DNA of 43,700 bases from Phenylobacterium sp. (GTDB taxonomy: Bacteria > Pseudomonadota > Alphaproteobacteria > Caulobacterales > Caulobacteraceae). This document shows positions 14,228 to 24,400 of the stretch, one piece after another (within the stretch, counting starts at the first letter, position 1; each line of letters starts with the position of its first letter). A program made the translations under genes and the position numbers. The stretch spans positions 1-43,700 of the forward strand of contig NZ_JAUSLG010000036.1 of NCBI RefSeq assembly GCF_030646615.1, written 5' to 3'. The notes under the pieces were generated by a model. The model made no database searches and was not told where the DNA came from. It was given only the letters and a program-made list of their open reading frames with translations.

Positions 14228-15201
14228 GCCAGCTCGAACTGCCCGACGCGCTTGCGCAGGATGGCCTCGGCGTCGGCCATGATCCTGTCGATCAGCTCCT
14301 TCACCGTCGGGATGTCGTGGATCAGGCCGGCGACCATGCCGCAGGACCAGCCGCCGGCGTCCATCTCCCCGTCGCGCATGATGGCCGGATAGACGCCCGC
14401 CACCTCCGGCGCGATATCGGCGAAGGTGATGGCGGCCCCCATCTCCTTCTCCTTGGCCAGCAGGCGCTCCACGCCCGCGTTCACCAGGACCCGCTCGGTA
14501 TTGCGCAGGGGCCGCATGATCAGCCGGGTGTCGAGCTCGCTGGCGTCCACCAGGGCCTGTTTCACATTGGGGTGCACCGGGGCTTCCTGGGTGGCGATAA
14601 AGCGGGTGCCCATATTGATCCCGTCGGCCCCCAGGCAGAGCGCCGCCGCCAGCGACCGGCCATCGGCCATGCCGCCCGAGGCCAGGAAGGGGATCTCCAG
14701 CTCCTCGGCCGCCCGGGGCAGCAGGATGAAGTTCGGCACGTCATCCTCGCCCGGATGGCCGCCGCATTCGAAGCCGTCGACGCTGACCGCGTCGCAGCCG
14801 ATGGCCTGGGCCTTCAGCGCATGGCGAACGGCGGTGCACTTGTGGATCACCTTGATGCCCGCCTCCTTCAGGGCCGGCAGGTACTTCTGCGGATTATTGC
14901 CCGCCGTCTCGACGACCTTGACGCCCGACTTGACGATGGCCTCGACGAAGCCCGGATAGTCCGGCGGCGTCACCGAGGGCAGGAAGGTCAGGTTCACCCC
15001 GAACGGCTTGTCGGTCATCCCCCGGCACCGCGCGATCTCGGCGGTCAGCTTCTCCGGCGTCCCCTGGGTCAGGCCGGTGATGATGCCAAGCCCGCCGGCA
15101 TTGGACACCGCCGCGGCCATCTCGGCGAAGCCCACATAGTGCATGCCGCCCTGGACGATCGGATGCTCGACGCCGAGCAGGTCTGTGATGCGGGTCTTCA
15201 T
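14224..15201 (-). CDS. Nitronate monooxygenase family FMN enzyme
   Basis: 325-residue FMN-binding TIM barrel of the nitronate monooxygenase/2-nitropropane dioxygenase family; members oxidise alkyl nitronates, though many have other or unknown substrates. Family features include the start TRITDLLGVEHPIVQGGMHY, NAGGLGIITGL, PFGVNLTFLPS, GFECGGHPGEDDV and ASGGMADGRSLAAAL (FMN phosphate site). GGGAGGAG stands about ten bases before the ATG. The gene is monocistronic and convergent with the HxlR gene, sharing the four-base stop CTAG. The region upstream (15202-15540) holds its promoter but no recognisable gene. Confidence 0.9.
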   Translation of the reverse strand: MKTRITDLLGVEHPIVQGGMHYVGFAEMAAAVSNAGGLGIITGLTQGTPEKLTAEIARCRGMTDKPFGVNLTFLPSVTPPDYPGFVEAIVKSGVKVVETAGNNPQKYLPALKEAGIKVIHKCTAVRHALKAQAIGCDAVSVDGFECGGHPGEDDVPNFILLPRAAEELEIPFLASGGMADGRSLAAALCLGADGINMGTRFIATQEAPVHPNVKQALVDASELDTRLIMRPLRNTERVLVNAGVERLLAKEKEMGAAITFADIAPEVAGVYPAIMRDGEMDAGGWSCGMVAGLIHDIPTVKELIDRIMADAEAILRKRVGQFELA

Positions 15202-15540
15202 GGTCGGCTCCTCCCGGGGGCTGTGTTTGTTGGGTCGGAGTCGTGCGCGGAATGGGGGGCGTGTGCAAGTGGGGGGTGGCGGCGCTGGAACCTAAAACTA
15301 GCGCGTCTGGGCTTGGTACAAGAAACGACCTTTGGAAGGCTTGCTCGTAACTGCATCGGGACTTAGCCGAGGAGGGCGGCGCATGCCTAAAGGCCGATCC
15401 CAACAGTCGTTGAGGTCGGCGGAATGATCAGCTGGTTGCCAGAAGAGCGCGAGCTCTTTGCTCCAAAGCCGCTGTAGATCAATCAAGGGGAGATTGCGCG
15501 GCCGGCCGAAACGGTTAATGACCGATATGGGGGAGTCGGA
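15202..15540. other. 339-base region without a recognised gene
   Basis: Contains the leader and promoter of the minus-strand flavoenzyme and the leader of the OLD-family gene. Base composition shifts toward AT in the second half. A 17-codon ORF (15424-15477) begins with the same 13 bases, CGGAATGATCAGC, that surround the OLD start codon (15420-15432 and 15537-15549). CGGT-TAATG-ACCG (15512-15524) is a small inverted repeat, and GGGGGAG just before 15541 is the Shine-Dalgarno sequence of the OLD gene. No tRNA or integrase remnant was seen. Confidence 0.5.
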
Positions 15541-17337
15541 ATGATCAGCGAAATCTCGATCCGCAATTTTCGGTCCATCGGCTCGGCGGACATCCGAGGG
15601 GACTGGATCACTACGTTTGTGGGCGCCAACGACGCCGGCAAGTCGAACGTACTGCGCGCGCTTAACCTATTTTTCAACGGCGAGACGAACCCTGGGGAAA
15701 AATTCAGTTTCGCGCGTGACTACAATCAATTCGCGGAGGCTCGGCAGCGGCGCGCGCCGCAAATTGAGGTCACGCTGACCATTACCCTACCGGCGAGCTA
15801 CCAGCGCGAGGACAAGCCGGCTGAGGTCAGATGGACGAAGGTTTGGCGGTTAGAGGGCGAGGTCGCCCGGATGGAGACCCGCGCTTACGCAGACGGGTCT
15901 GAGTTTGTAGCGCGTAGCAAAGTGCCGGCGCTGCTCGATCGCATCCAGTACACTTATATTCCGGCCATCAAAGATCGCGCCTTCTTCGCCGACCTGAACG
16001 GCCGGCTGTACGAGGTGCTCGCCTCCGTAGCCAAAGAACCACTGCAGGACTCGGCGGGCGCATTCCAAGAGCAGTTGGGCGCACAGCTCCGTGAGCTTCT
16101 GGAGAGCATCCAAACGGCATTCGGCGGCGAAGCCTCGATGCGCCTTCCAGATGACCTTCGCGCCATCTTTGAGAGCCTAGAAATCAACTCGGGTGAGGTA
16201 CCGCTGTCGCGGCGCGGAGATGGGATCAAGATTCGCCATATCCCAATGATCCTCCGGTTCATCGCCAAGAAGCGGGATGACCTACTGACGCACGGTGGGG
16301 TCAAGTACACCCACATCTGGGGATTTGAGGAGCCCGAGAATAATGTCGAGATGTCCGCAGCCTTCGCTATGGCGTCCGAACTGGTGGACTTGGTCGCAGA
16401 CAGCGACGCATTCCAGCTTTTCCTGACGACCCACTCTCCGATCTTCTATCGGCTAGACCAGCAAGCTCGCGCCAATCCGGACTGGGTTGTCTCGCACTTC
16501 GTGGATAAATTCGAAGGCAGCACACGGATCGCGAGCAAGGCGCCGGACGACGTAGATGAAACTATGGGTCTGATGCCCCTCGTCGCGCCCTACGTCGCCA
16601 AGGCTAAAGCGCGGTTTGACGAGGTCGAGGCGGAGTTGCGGCTAGCGCGCGAACTGGCCGACCAGAAGAAGCCAATGCTTTTTGTGGAAGGCGCAAGCGA
16701 CAAGCGGGTCCTGAAGAAAGCGTGGGAACTGTTTAGCGGCAAGGCACCGGACGCGATCCATGTATGTGACGGCAGCGGTGCCTACGGAGGCGCCAATGCC
16801 CTGCGCAGCCGTGCTCTCGCCTGGCTGCTGACCGTTCGCCACCGTCCTGTGAAAGATCGAGTGCCCGCAATCGCCCTCTTCGACGCCGACCCGGCGGGGA
16901 CTGAGGCGCGCGTCATGCTCGCGGAAGACATCGCGCGCCTCGATGTCGGCCTGCCGATCTTTAAGGTGCTAGCGCTTCCGGCGCCGCCGGTCCTCGTGCC
17001 GCTGCTCAAGAAGGGATTCCGGCTCCCCATTGATCTGGAGGCTTATCTCACCGACGACATGTGGCAGGCATGCAGCGATAAAGCGTGGCTGGAAGAGGTC
17101 GAGGACCCGGAGCGGCGGCTCTCCAGCACCATGGTGCGGAAGCTCGCCAAGGGCGGCGCTAGCCCATATGCCGGATTGGAAGCTGCGGAGCTTCTTCGCT
17201 TGGGATCGAAGTTCAGTGACAACGGGAAGGATCGCGTATCCCGCCAACTTGCGAACATGAAAGATGCTCCAGCGCGGGTGCAACTCGCAGCATTTGAGCC
17301 CATGATCACGCAGATTTCCGCACATCTCACCGCCTGA
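15541..17337 (+). CDS. OLD-family ATPase with C-terminal TOPRIM nuclease domain, solitary
   Basis: 598 residues. The N-terminal ABC-type ATPase half starts ISIRNFRSIGSADI, with Walker A GANDAGKS at 28-35. The segment TYIPAIKDR is followed by the signature/Walker B region IWGFEEPENNVEM (Glu263-Glu264) and LFLTTHSPIFY. The C-terminal TOPRIM half has PMLFVEGASDKRVL (Glu383) and LFDADPAG (Asp448, Asp450), the metal-binding nuclease residues, all intact. Such OLD nucleases act in phage defence alone or with partners (P2 Old, Gabija GajA). No helicase or other partner is adjacent, and the neighbours are an FMN enzyme and trxA. Codons are visibly less GC-biased than in the neighbours, suggesting transfer. 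A DNA-repair or other role is possible. Confidence 0.88.
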   Translation: MISEISIRNFRSIGSADIRGDWITTFVGANDAGKSNVLRALNLFFNGETNPGEKFSFARDYNQFAEARQRRAPQIEVTLTITLPASYQREDKPAEVRWTKVWRLEGEVARMETRAYADGSEFVARSKVPALLDRIQYTYIPAIKDRAFFADLNGRLYEVLASVAKEPLQDSAGAFQEQLGAQLRELLESIQTAFGGEASMRLPDDLRAIFESLEINSGEVPLSRRGDGIKIRHIPMILRFIAKKRDDLLTHGGVKYTHIWGFEEPENNVEMSAAFAMASELVDLVADSDAFQLFLTTHSPIFYRLDQQARANPDWVVSHFVDKFEGSTRIASKAPDDVDETMGLMPLVAPYVAKAKARFDEVEAELRLARELADQKKPMLFVEGASDKRVLKKAWELFSGKAPDAIHVCDGSGAYGGANALRSRALAWLLTVRHRPVKDRVPAIALFDADPAGTEARVMLAEDIARLDVGLPIFKVLALPAPPVLVPLLKKGFRLPIDLEAYLTDDMWQACSDKAWLEEVEDPERRLSSTMVRKLAKGGASPYAGLEAAELLRLGSKFSDNGKDRVSRQLANMKDAPARVQLAAFEPMITQISAHLTA

Positions 17338-17470
17338 CCTCGGTCAATATCGGGGCGGAACCCGCAGCGTTCTGATCGGGAGGAAGTCCCCAACAGGCGA
17401 CGCGAGCTGAATGTCGATTCCGGCCGATGAGTGTTTACTCTTGGTGCATAGCCATCGCCGCCCCCCAACG

Positions 17471-17495
17471 AAAAAGGGCCGGCTTTCGCCGACCC
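17471..17495 (-). terminator. Rho-independent terminator of trxA
   Basis: On the minus strand, an 8-bp stem (17495-17488 with 17483-17476, one G-U pair) with a GAAA loop is followed by five T residues. It lies about 33 bases past the trxA stop and closes the long minus-strand operon. Confidence 0.85.
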
Positions 17496-17527
17496 CTTCT
17501 GCATCTCTCAGGCCTCAGCCCGCAGGA

Positions 17528-17866
17528 TCACGCCGCCGGCTGTTGGACCCCGGCTTCGGAGAGCCATTCGAGGATCTTTTGCTTGGGCATGGCGCCGACC
17601 TTCATGGACGACATCTGGCCGTCCTTGAACAGCATCATGGTCGGGATGCCGCGGACGCCGTAGCGCGAGGGGGTGGTCGGGCTGTCTTCGATGTTCAGCT
17701 TGGCGATGGTGACCTGGCCGGCCAGGTCGTCGGAGATCTGCTCGAGCGCCGGGGCGATCTGCTTGCAGGGGCCGCACCACTCGGCCCAGAAGTCCACCAG
17801 GACCGGGCCTTGCGCCTGCAGCACGTCTTTCTCGAAGGAGTCGTCGGTGACGGTGACGGTGCTCAT
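17528..17866 (-). CDS. trxA: Thioredoxin
   Basis: Cytoplasmic disulfide reductase reduced by thioredoxin reductase. The 112 residues contain the active site WCGPC (Cys31 and Cys34), DFWAEWCGPCKQIAPALEQI, and the cis-proline loop GIPTMMLFKDG. The ATG at 17866 has AAGGAG ahead; a longer in-frame reading from 17950 has no support. It is the last gene after addA, 80 bases downstream, and is followed by a good terminator, so it can be cotranscribed with addBA. The larger gap leaves room for its own promoter. Confidence 0.96.
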   Translation of the reverse strand: MSTVTVTDDSFEKDVLQAQGPVLVDFWAEWCGPCKQIAPALEQISDDLAGQVTIAKLNIEDSPTTPSRYGVRGIPTMMLFKDGQMSSMKVGAMPKQKILEWLSEAGVQQPAA

Positions 17867-17946
17867 GGGAAGCTCCTTTTGCGGCCGGCCACAACGGGCG
17901 CCGGTCGCCTCTTGATCCAGCGATGTAAGGCCCTGAAGCCTGCCGA

Positions 17947-20900
17947 TCAACTCCTGGACCGGAGATCGGCCAGGGCCTGGGCCATCAGGAATTCTGGAAC
18001 CGCCATCAGCTTCGGCCCATCGGTCCAGACCAGCGCCGCCGCGATGGCCCGGCCGGGGAAGACCTCGGCCAGCACCGCGGCATAGAGCGCCATCTGGCGG
18101 AGATAGGCCGGGTCGGCGTCCTCTATTGCGTCCGGCGAGGGGCGGTTGGTCTTGAAGTCGGCCACCAGAACCCGGTCTGCGCGCACCACCAGCCGGTCGA
18201 TGCGGCCGGAGATCTGCAGGCCCTGCGGCAGGGCGGCGGCGGTCCCGGCGATGGCCACCTCGGCCCGGCCGTCGGCGGCGAAGACCTCGGCGAACTGGGG
18301 ATCGGCCAGGACGGCCAGCGCCGCGCCGGCCATCTCGGCCCGCTGGTCCTCGGTCAGGTCCGGCTCGCGGGCCAGGATGGCTGTGGCCGCGGCGTCGCGC
18401 TCGGCCAGCGGCAGGTCGGGCAGGATCTGCAACAGCCGGTGGATCAGCTCGCCGCGGCGGAATCGGCCGAGGCCCCCGACCCTAGCCAGAGGCGAGGGCG
18501 CCAGGATCTCCTCGGCCTCGCCTAAGTCCGACGGCGAGGCGAAGCGGGCCAGGGGATCGACGGCGGCGTCCACGCGCGCCCAGTCCGGCAGGGGGGCGGT
18601 GATCGGCGCTTCGCTTAAGCCCCGGCCGAGCACCTGCGGGTCCTCGCCAAACCGCCGGGCCTCCACCTGGCCGCAGGCGGCGGGCCGCAGGTGGGGGCCG
18701 ACCATCTCATGGGCGAAGCCGGCCTGGATGGCGGCCCACCAGCCTTTGAGGTTCTCTTCCTTGGTCTTGGCGGCGATCCGGCCGCAGATCACCAGCCGGT
18801 CGCGGGCCCGGGTCAGCGCCACATAGAGCAGGCGGTAGGCCTCTTCCTCGTCCTTGCGGGCGCGCAAGCTCCGCGCCGTCGTCGAGGCCGCGCAGTCTAG
18901 CGCCTTGGACGGACACCAGAGGAAGCCGCCGTCCTCGGTCTCCAGCAGGGGCGAGCCGCGGCCCAGGCCCGACAGGGTGGTCTCGGGCAGGAAGACGATG
19001 GGCGCCTCCAGCCCCTTGGCGCCGTGGGCGGTCATGACGCGGACCTCGTTGCGGGCCGCCTCCATCTCGCGCTTGACGGTGATGTTGAGGCCGGCCAGCG
19101 CGTCGGCCAGGCCCTCCAGATCGCAGACGCCCCGCTGTTCGGCGGCCTGGGCCTGGGCCAGGAATTCGTCCAGGGCGTCCTCGGCCTCGGTCCCCAGCCG
19201 CCGCACGATCCTCTGGCGCATGGAGGCGCCGGCGCCGTCGCGCAGGGTGAGCAGCCGGCCATAGAATTCGAACGGCCGCCGCGTCCGGGCCTCGTCGCGG
19301 GCGGCGTTCAGGAACGCCAGGGCGGAGGTCCAGTCGGGGCGTTCAGCGGCGCGGGCCTGCAGGGCGCTCCACAGGTCGCCGGGCTTGCGGGGCTTGGCGA
19401 GGCCGTAGAGCGCCTCATCGTCCAGGCCGCAGAAGGGGCTCTTGAGCAGGGCCGCCAGGTTCAGCTCGTCCTGCGGGAACAGCACGAAGCGGGCCACGGC
19501 CAGCAAATCGTCGAAGATGATGTGCTCCGACAGGGCCAGCCGGTCGGCGCCAGCCACCGGCACGCCCCGGCGTTTCAGCGCCCGCAGGATATCCTCGAAC
19601 AGGGCCTTGCGCCGGCGCACCAGGATGAGGACATCGCCATAGCGGGCCGGCCGCCAGGCGCCGCGGGTTCCGTCGGGCCCGTCCAGGTCCTTGTCGAACA
19701 CCCCATCGCCCCGGGCTGTCAGGTCCTCGATCTCGCAGGCGATGTTTTCGGCCAGACGCCGGTTGGCGCTGGCCGGACCTTCCACGTCCAGCGGCGCGTC
19801 CCAGGCCTCGCGCTCCTCCCCCTCGGGCTCGCGCTCCAGGGGCCAGATATCGACGCAGCCCCGGTGGTGGGCGCGCATGGGGATGTGGCGCACGGCGTCC
19901 TCGCCCCGGGCCGGCGGCACGCCCCCTTGGGTTTCAGGGCTTGAGAAGACCGCATCGACGAAGCTCAGCACATCGACGGTGGAGCGCCAGGAGGCGGCCA
20001 GCGGCACGCTCTGCGCCCTGGCGCCGGCGTCCTGGATGCGGGCCAGATAGGTCTCGGTCTCCAGGCGCAGGCGCTCGGGCGCGGCGCCCTGGAAGGAATA
20101 GATCGACTGCTTCTCGTCGCCGACCACGAACAGGCTGCGCAGGGCCTGACGTTCGCGGCCTTGGCCGGCGAAAAACTCGGCGGTGAGCGCGCTGAGGATC
20201 TCCCACTGTTCGGGGGCGGTGTCCTGGGCCTCGTCCAGCAGGATGTGGTCGATGCCGCCGTCCAGCTTGTAGAGCACCCAGGCGGCCATGGGCCGCTCGG
20301 CCACCAGGGCCCGGGTCTTCTCGATCAGGTCGCCGAAGTCGAGCGCCCCGGCCGCGGCCTTCTCCTGGCCGTAGGCCGTCAGATAGGCCTGGGCCAGGAC
20401 CAGCACATAGGCGCTGTCCCAGGCGATGTGGGCGGCGCGGACCTGGTCGCGGGCCACGGCCAGCCGGTCCTGCTCGTCCAGCAGGGCCTGGCGCAGGGGC
20501 TCGGCCGCCCCCAGGGCCTTGGTCTTGGCGACCCACGCAGCCGGCGTGCCTTCGCCCCCCTGGGTGAACAGGGCCTTGAGCGCATCGGAAAGCGTCGCGT
20601 GCGGGTCGGCCGCCACCGCCGCCAGGGTCTGCGAACACGACTGGTCGGTCTTGCCGCCCAGGGCCAGCACCTCGGCCGCCTCCCGCCAGAGCGCCCGGTC
20701 GAGCTCGGCCATGGCGGCGGCCGCCACGGCCTCCGGATCGGCCTCGCCGTCAAAGCCGCAGGCGTCCCAGATCCAGGCGAGCGCCCCTTCAAGCCCGCCC
20801 TGGCGATGCACAAAGGCGTCCAGGGCCCCGCGGCGGGCCTCGAAGGTGGCGAACATCTGCTCGAAGGCGCGGAAATCCAGGCTGACCGACAACCGCGCAT

Positions 20901-21450
20901 AGGCCTGGGCCACCGCGCCCTCGCCGGTCAGCGCATGGCGGGCCACGGCCTGGCGGGCGGCCCGGGCGATCAGGGCTGCGGCCGGATCGTCCATCACCCG
21001 GAAGCCCGGCGAGATGCCCGCCTCCAGGGGAAAGCGCCGCAGCAGCTTCTCGCAGAAGGCGTGGATGGTCTGGATCTTCAGGCCGCCGGGCGTCTCCAGG
21101 GCCTGGGCGAACAGGGCCCGGGCGGCCGACAGGCGCGCGGCGTCATAGGAGTCAGGGCTGCGGCCCTCCAGCTTGGCTAGGGCTGCACGCAGGGCCGTGT
21201 CGTCGCACACCGACCATTGGCCGAGGAGGTCGAACAGCCGGCGCTGCATCTCGGCGGCGGCGGCCTTGGTGTAGGTGACGCAGAGGATGGCGGCGGGCGC
21301 GGCGCCGGCCAGCAGCAGGCGGGCCACCCGGTCGATCAGGGTCTTGGTTTTTCCTGAGCCCGCATTGGCGGTGACGAAGGCCGACAGGTCCGGATCGGCG
21401 GCCGTGCGCTGGGGATCGATGTCGATGCCGATGTTGATGACTGGGCTCAT
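17947..21450 (-). CDS. addA: Double-strand break repair helicase-nuclease AddA
   Basis: Helicase and nuclease subunit of AddAB, the RecBCD counterpart that resects DNA ends for RecA. From the ATG at 21450 it has 1167 residues. Features are the UvrD-type Walker A ANAGSGKT (28-35), LLDEAQDTAPEQWEIL (Walker B), GDEKQSIYSFQGA, VMTAHGAKGLEAPIVFLPET and LLYVALTRARDRLVICG, then the C-terminal PD-(D/E)XK nuclease with VLVADFKTNRP (Asp1098, Lys1100). The start overlaps the addB stop by four bases (ATGA), which fits a 1:1 complex. A longer start at 21486 would intrude 36 bases more into addB and has no clear advantage. Confidence 0.96.
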   Translation of the reverse strand: MSPVINIGIDIDPQRTAADPDLSAFVTANAGSGKTKTLIDRVARLLLAGAAPAAILCVTYTKAAAAEMQRRLFDLLGQWSVCDDTALRAALAKLEGRSPDSYDAARLSAARALFAQALETPGGLKIQTIHAFCEKLLRRFPLEAGISPGFRVMDDPAAALIARAARQAVARHALTGEGAVAQAYARLSVSLDFRAFEQMFATFEARRGALDAFVHRQGGLEGALAWIWDACGFDGEADPEAVAAAAMAELDRALWREAAEVLALGGKTDQSCSQTLAAVAADPHATLSDALKALFTQGGEGTPAAWVAKTKALGAAEPLRQALLDEQDRLAVARDQVRAAHIAWDSAYVLVLAQAYLTAYGQEKAAAGALDFGDLIEKTRALVAERPMAAWVLYKLDGGIDHILLDEAQDTAPEQWEILSALTAEFFAGQGRERQALRSLFVVGDEKQSIYSFQGAAPERLRLETETYLARIQDAGARAQSVPLAASWRSTVDVLSFVDAVFSSPETQGGVPPARGEDAVRHIPMRAHHRGCVDIWPLEREPEGEEREAWDAPLDVEGPASANRRLAENIACEIEDLTARGDGVFDKDLDGPDGTRGAWRPARYGDVLILVRRRKALFEDILRALKRRGVPVAGADRLALSEHIIFDDLLAVARFVLFPQDELNLAALLKSPFCGLDDEALYGLAKPRKPGDLWSALQARAAERPDWTSALAFLNAARDEARTRRPFEFYGRLLTLRDGAGASMRQRIVRRLGTEAEDALDEFLAQAQAAEQRGVCDLEGLADALAGLNITVKREMEAARNEVRVMTAHGAKGLEAPIVFLPETTLSGLGRGSPLLETEDGGFLWCPSKALDCAASTTARSLRARKDEEEAYRLLYVALTRARDRLVICGRIAAKTKEENLKGWWAAIQAGFAHEMVGPHLRPAACGQVEARRFGEDPQVLGRGLSEAPITAPLPDWARVDAAVDPLARFASPSDLGEAEEILAPSPLARVGGLGRFRRGELIHRLLQILPDLPLAERDAAATAILAREPDLTEDQRAEMAGAALAVLADPQFAEVFAADGRAEVAIAGTAAALPQGLQISGRIDRLVVRADRVLVADFKTNRPSPDAIEDADPAYLRQMALYAAVLAEVFPGRAIAAALVWTDGPKLMAVPEFLMAQALADLRSRS

Positions 21451-24400
21451 GCCTCGCCCTCGCCGTCCTCGCCGCTGGTGGACCATTCGAACACCCGGGC
21501 CAGATGGGCGTAGTCGCCGGCATAGTCGTGAACGAACTGCGGGGCGGTCCGCGACAGATAGGCCCGTTCGGGATCATCGAACTGGACCAGCAGGCGCAGG
21601 GCGCCGGCCAGGGCCTGCTCGGCGGCGTCATGGCTCTCCTCGCCGGCGGTTCCGCGGATCTCGACCTTGCCGGCGGGCTTGCGGCCGGTGACCTGCAGAT
21701 AGACGAGGTCCCCCGGCGGCCTGGCCGGCACGTCCTTGAACCCGCCGCGGGCGACAATGGCGGCTGTCAGGGTCAGCTGCGGGGAGAAGCCGGTCTCAAC
21801 CATCTTCTTCGACGGCGCCTGGCCGGTCTTGTAGTCGAGGATGTGGGCATAACCGTCCGGGCCGGTCTCGATGCGGTCGGCCTTGGCGGTCAGGGTGAAG
21901 TCGCGCAGGCCCGCGCGAACGGTGATCTGGCCGCCGGCCTCCACATGGATGTCGCGGCCATCAGCCCGCCGCTCGGCCTCCAGGGCGACCACCCAGGCCG
22001 CCGCCTCCTGGGCCAGGGCCTGCTCGCGGGCCAGGGATTCGGGCGGGGCGCCGGCGGCGACCAGGGCCTCCAGATAAAGCGCGGCGAACTCCCGGGCCGG
22101 CTCCGGCGGCAGGGCCTTGGGGTGGCGCCGGGCGAAGGTCTCGAACGCCTCGTGGATGGCCGTGCCCCGGGCGCGGGCCTCCACCGGCTCGTCGGGGCGG
22201 TCCAGGCGGTAGAGCTTCAGGATGTCCCGGGCCCAGGCGGCATAGGGGTCGCGGGTCAGCGACTCGATCCGGGTGACGGCGAACTGGGTCGGGCGATCGG
22301 CCACGGGGGGGCGCGGGGCGGGGCGGCCGATCGGCTCATAGTCCGTGGCGGCGTCCAGGGCGCGGGCCCAGTCCAGCAGGTCGGGGCGGCCGGGCAGGGT
22401 GAGGTCGGCGCCGCGGGCCAAGGTCTCCAGCCGCCAGAGCCAGCGGGACTTCACCGTCGGCTGGCCCTCCCGACGTTCGGAATGCAGCAGCACCACATGG
22501 GGGGCGCAGGCGGCCTGGGCGAAGTCGTGGGCGGCCAGGCCCACCCGGCGCTCCGGCGGCGGCAGGCCCAGGCGCTCGCGCATGGGCCGCGACAGGAAGG
22601 GATCCAGCGGCGCGCCCTGCGGCCAGACACCTTCCTCCAGGCCGGCCACCACCAGCCGGTCGGCGCGAACCAGGCGCGCCTCGATGGCGCCGAGGATGCG
22701 CAGGCGCGGATGGGTGGCGCCGCCGACCCGGACGGTCTCGTCCCCCATCAGCCGCATCAGCAGGTCGGCGAAGCCCTTGGGCGTCACCGGCGGCAGGGCG
22801 CCGGCCTCGGACATCAGCCCGGCCAGGAGTTGCGACAGGGCCTCGCCCCCGGCCCCGCCCCACAGGCGGCCGCAGGCGCCCGTGCTGTCAGCGGCCAGGG
22901 ATTCCAGGGCAAGCGCCAGGGCCCGGGCGCGCTCGGCGCCCGCGCTGGGCTCGCTCATGTCGGTCAGGGGGGTGAGCGCGGCGCGCAGGACGGTGATCAG
23001 TCCGGCTGCGCTGGCCCGCCGCGCCTCGTCGGTCAGGGTCTTGTCCAGCCGGCGCGTCAGGGCCGCCCAGTCGACCGGGCGCGGCCCGCGAAGACCGTGG
23101 CGCTCCAGGTCGATGAGCCGGGCCTCCAGGGCCTCGCGGCTTTCCCCGAGCCGGGTCAGCGGATGCTTGAGCACGCCCAGTATCAGCACCGGATTGAGCG
23201 GCTCGGCCGCCAGCCTGGCGACCAGTCCCGCCAGCACCCCGGCCGAACAGGCCATCAGCGGCGTCCCCACCGAGGAGTCCGGGATCACCCCCCAGCGGGC
23301 GAGCTTCAGGGACACCCGCCGGGCCAGGTTCTGGTCAGGCGCCACCAGGGCGCCGGTGGCGCCGGGGATTTCCAGGGTCTCCCGCAGGAGCAGGGCGGCC
23401 ACGGTGGCCGCCTCCTCCTCGCTGCGGGCGGTGACGACCGACAGGCCGGCCAGGCCCTCGGCGATGGGATCGACCCCCTCCTGGGCGCCTTCGGCCCGCA
23501 GGGCGCCGATCACGTTCAGCCAGTCGGCGGTGGCCTGGGCGGGCCGCAGGGCCTCGTTGATCACCCGCCGGCGCCAGCGCCCCTGGCTCTGATGGGGGGC
23601 GGAGGCCGGCCAGATCTCCACGGCCTCGCGGGTGAGGCCGGCGCGGGCCAGCAGCCGGCTGAGCGCCCCCTGCGGATGCTGCTCGTCCACCTGGTCCCAG
23701 GCGGCGTCGGCCAGGCTCTCGTCGAGGCCGGGCAGGACCACGCAGCCCTGCGGCGCCTCGGCGATCACCGCCAGCAGGTCGGCGGTGGCCGGCGCCGTGC
23801 CCGTGGAGCCGGCGGCCACCAGGACCCCGGTCGGGGGGCGGATGCTCCACTGTTCAGCGAGCGCCCGCAGCAGGGCCACTCGGCGCTGGCTGGTGTCGAC
23901 GACGCCGAGCGCCTCAAGCCGCTCGGGCCAGGCGGCGAGCGCGGTCTCCAGAAAGGCGCGGGAGACCTGCCAGTGCTCGGCCAGCTCGGCGTCCACCAGC
24001 CCGGCCAGGGCGCCGGATGCGTCCGCCTCCTCGATCTGCAGGCTGTCGAGGAAGCCGCCCAGGGCGTCGGCCAGCTCCAGGGCGGCCGAGGCGTCGAGGC
24101 TGCGCGACAGCAGGCCCTCATGAGTCTTGACCAGCCTTGTCAGCTCCAGGCGGCGGCGCAGGGGATCGATGGCCGCAGGCAGGCGGGCGGCCAGGTCGCC
24201 CGGCTCGAAGGGCGGCTCGCCGGCGTCCAGGTCGCCTAGGGGCCGGATCTGCGGCGGCAGCAGGGCCTGGCCGCCCCCGGCCGCCAGGAAGGCGTCGGCG
24301 AGCGCGCGGGCCCCGCGGCGGGTGGGCGTCAGCACGGTGGCCTGGGACAGGGCTTCGGGTCCCAGCGGCGCCAGGGCGTCATGCAGACCCCTGGCGAGGT

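Noticed and set aside
15298..15486. 62-codon minus-strand ORF upstream of the OLD gene
   Set aside because: TTG start, no convincing ribosome binding site, no family resemblance; it is probably chance in the more AT-rich gap.
15541..21450. Gabija-like system made of the OLD nuclease plus the UvrD-type helicase AddA
   Set aside because: AddA is coupled to AddB on the opposite strand in a conserved housekeeping operon and has its own nuclease domain. It is not a GajB partner.
21504..24239. 911-codon open frame antisense to addB
   Set aside because: Same GC-driven artefact; addB has recognisable domains and a coupled start. Similar long antisense frames over trpB, mmsA and sdhA were rejected on the same grounds.
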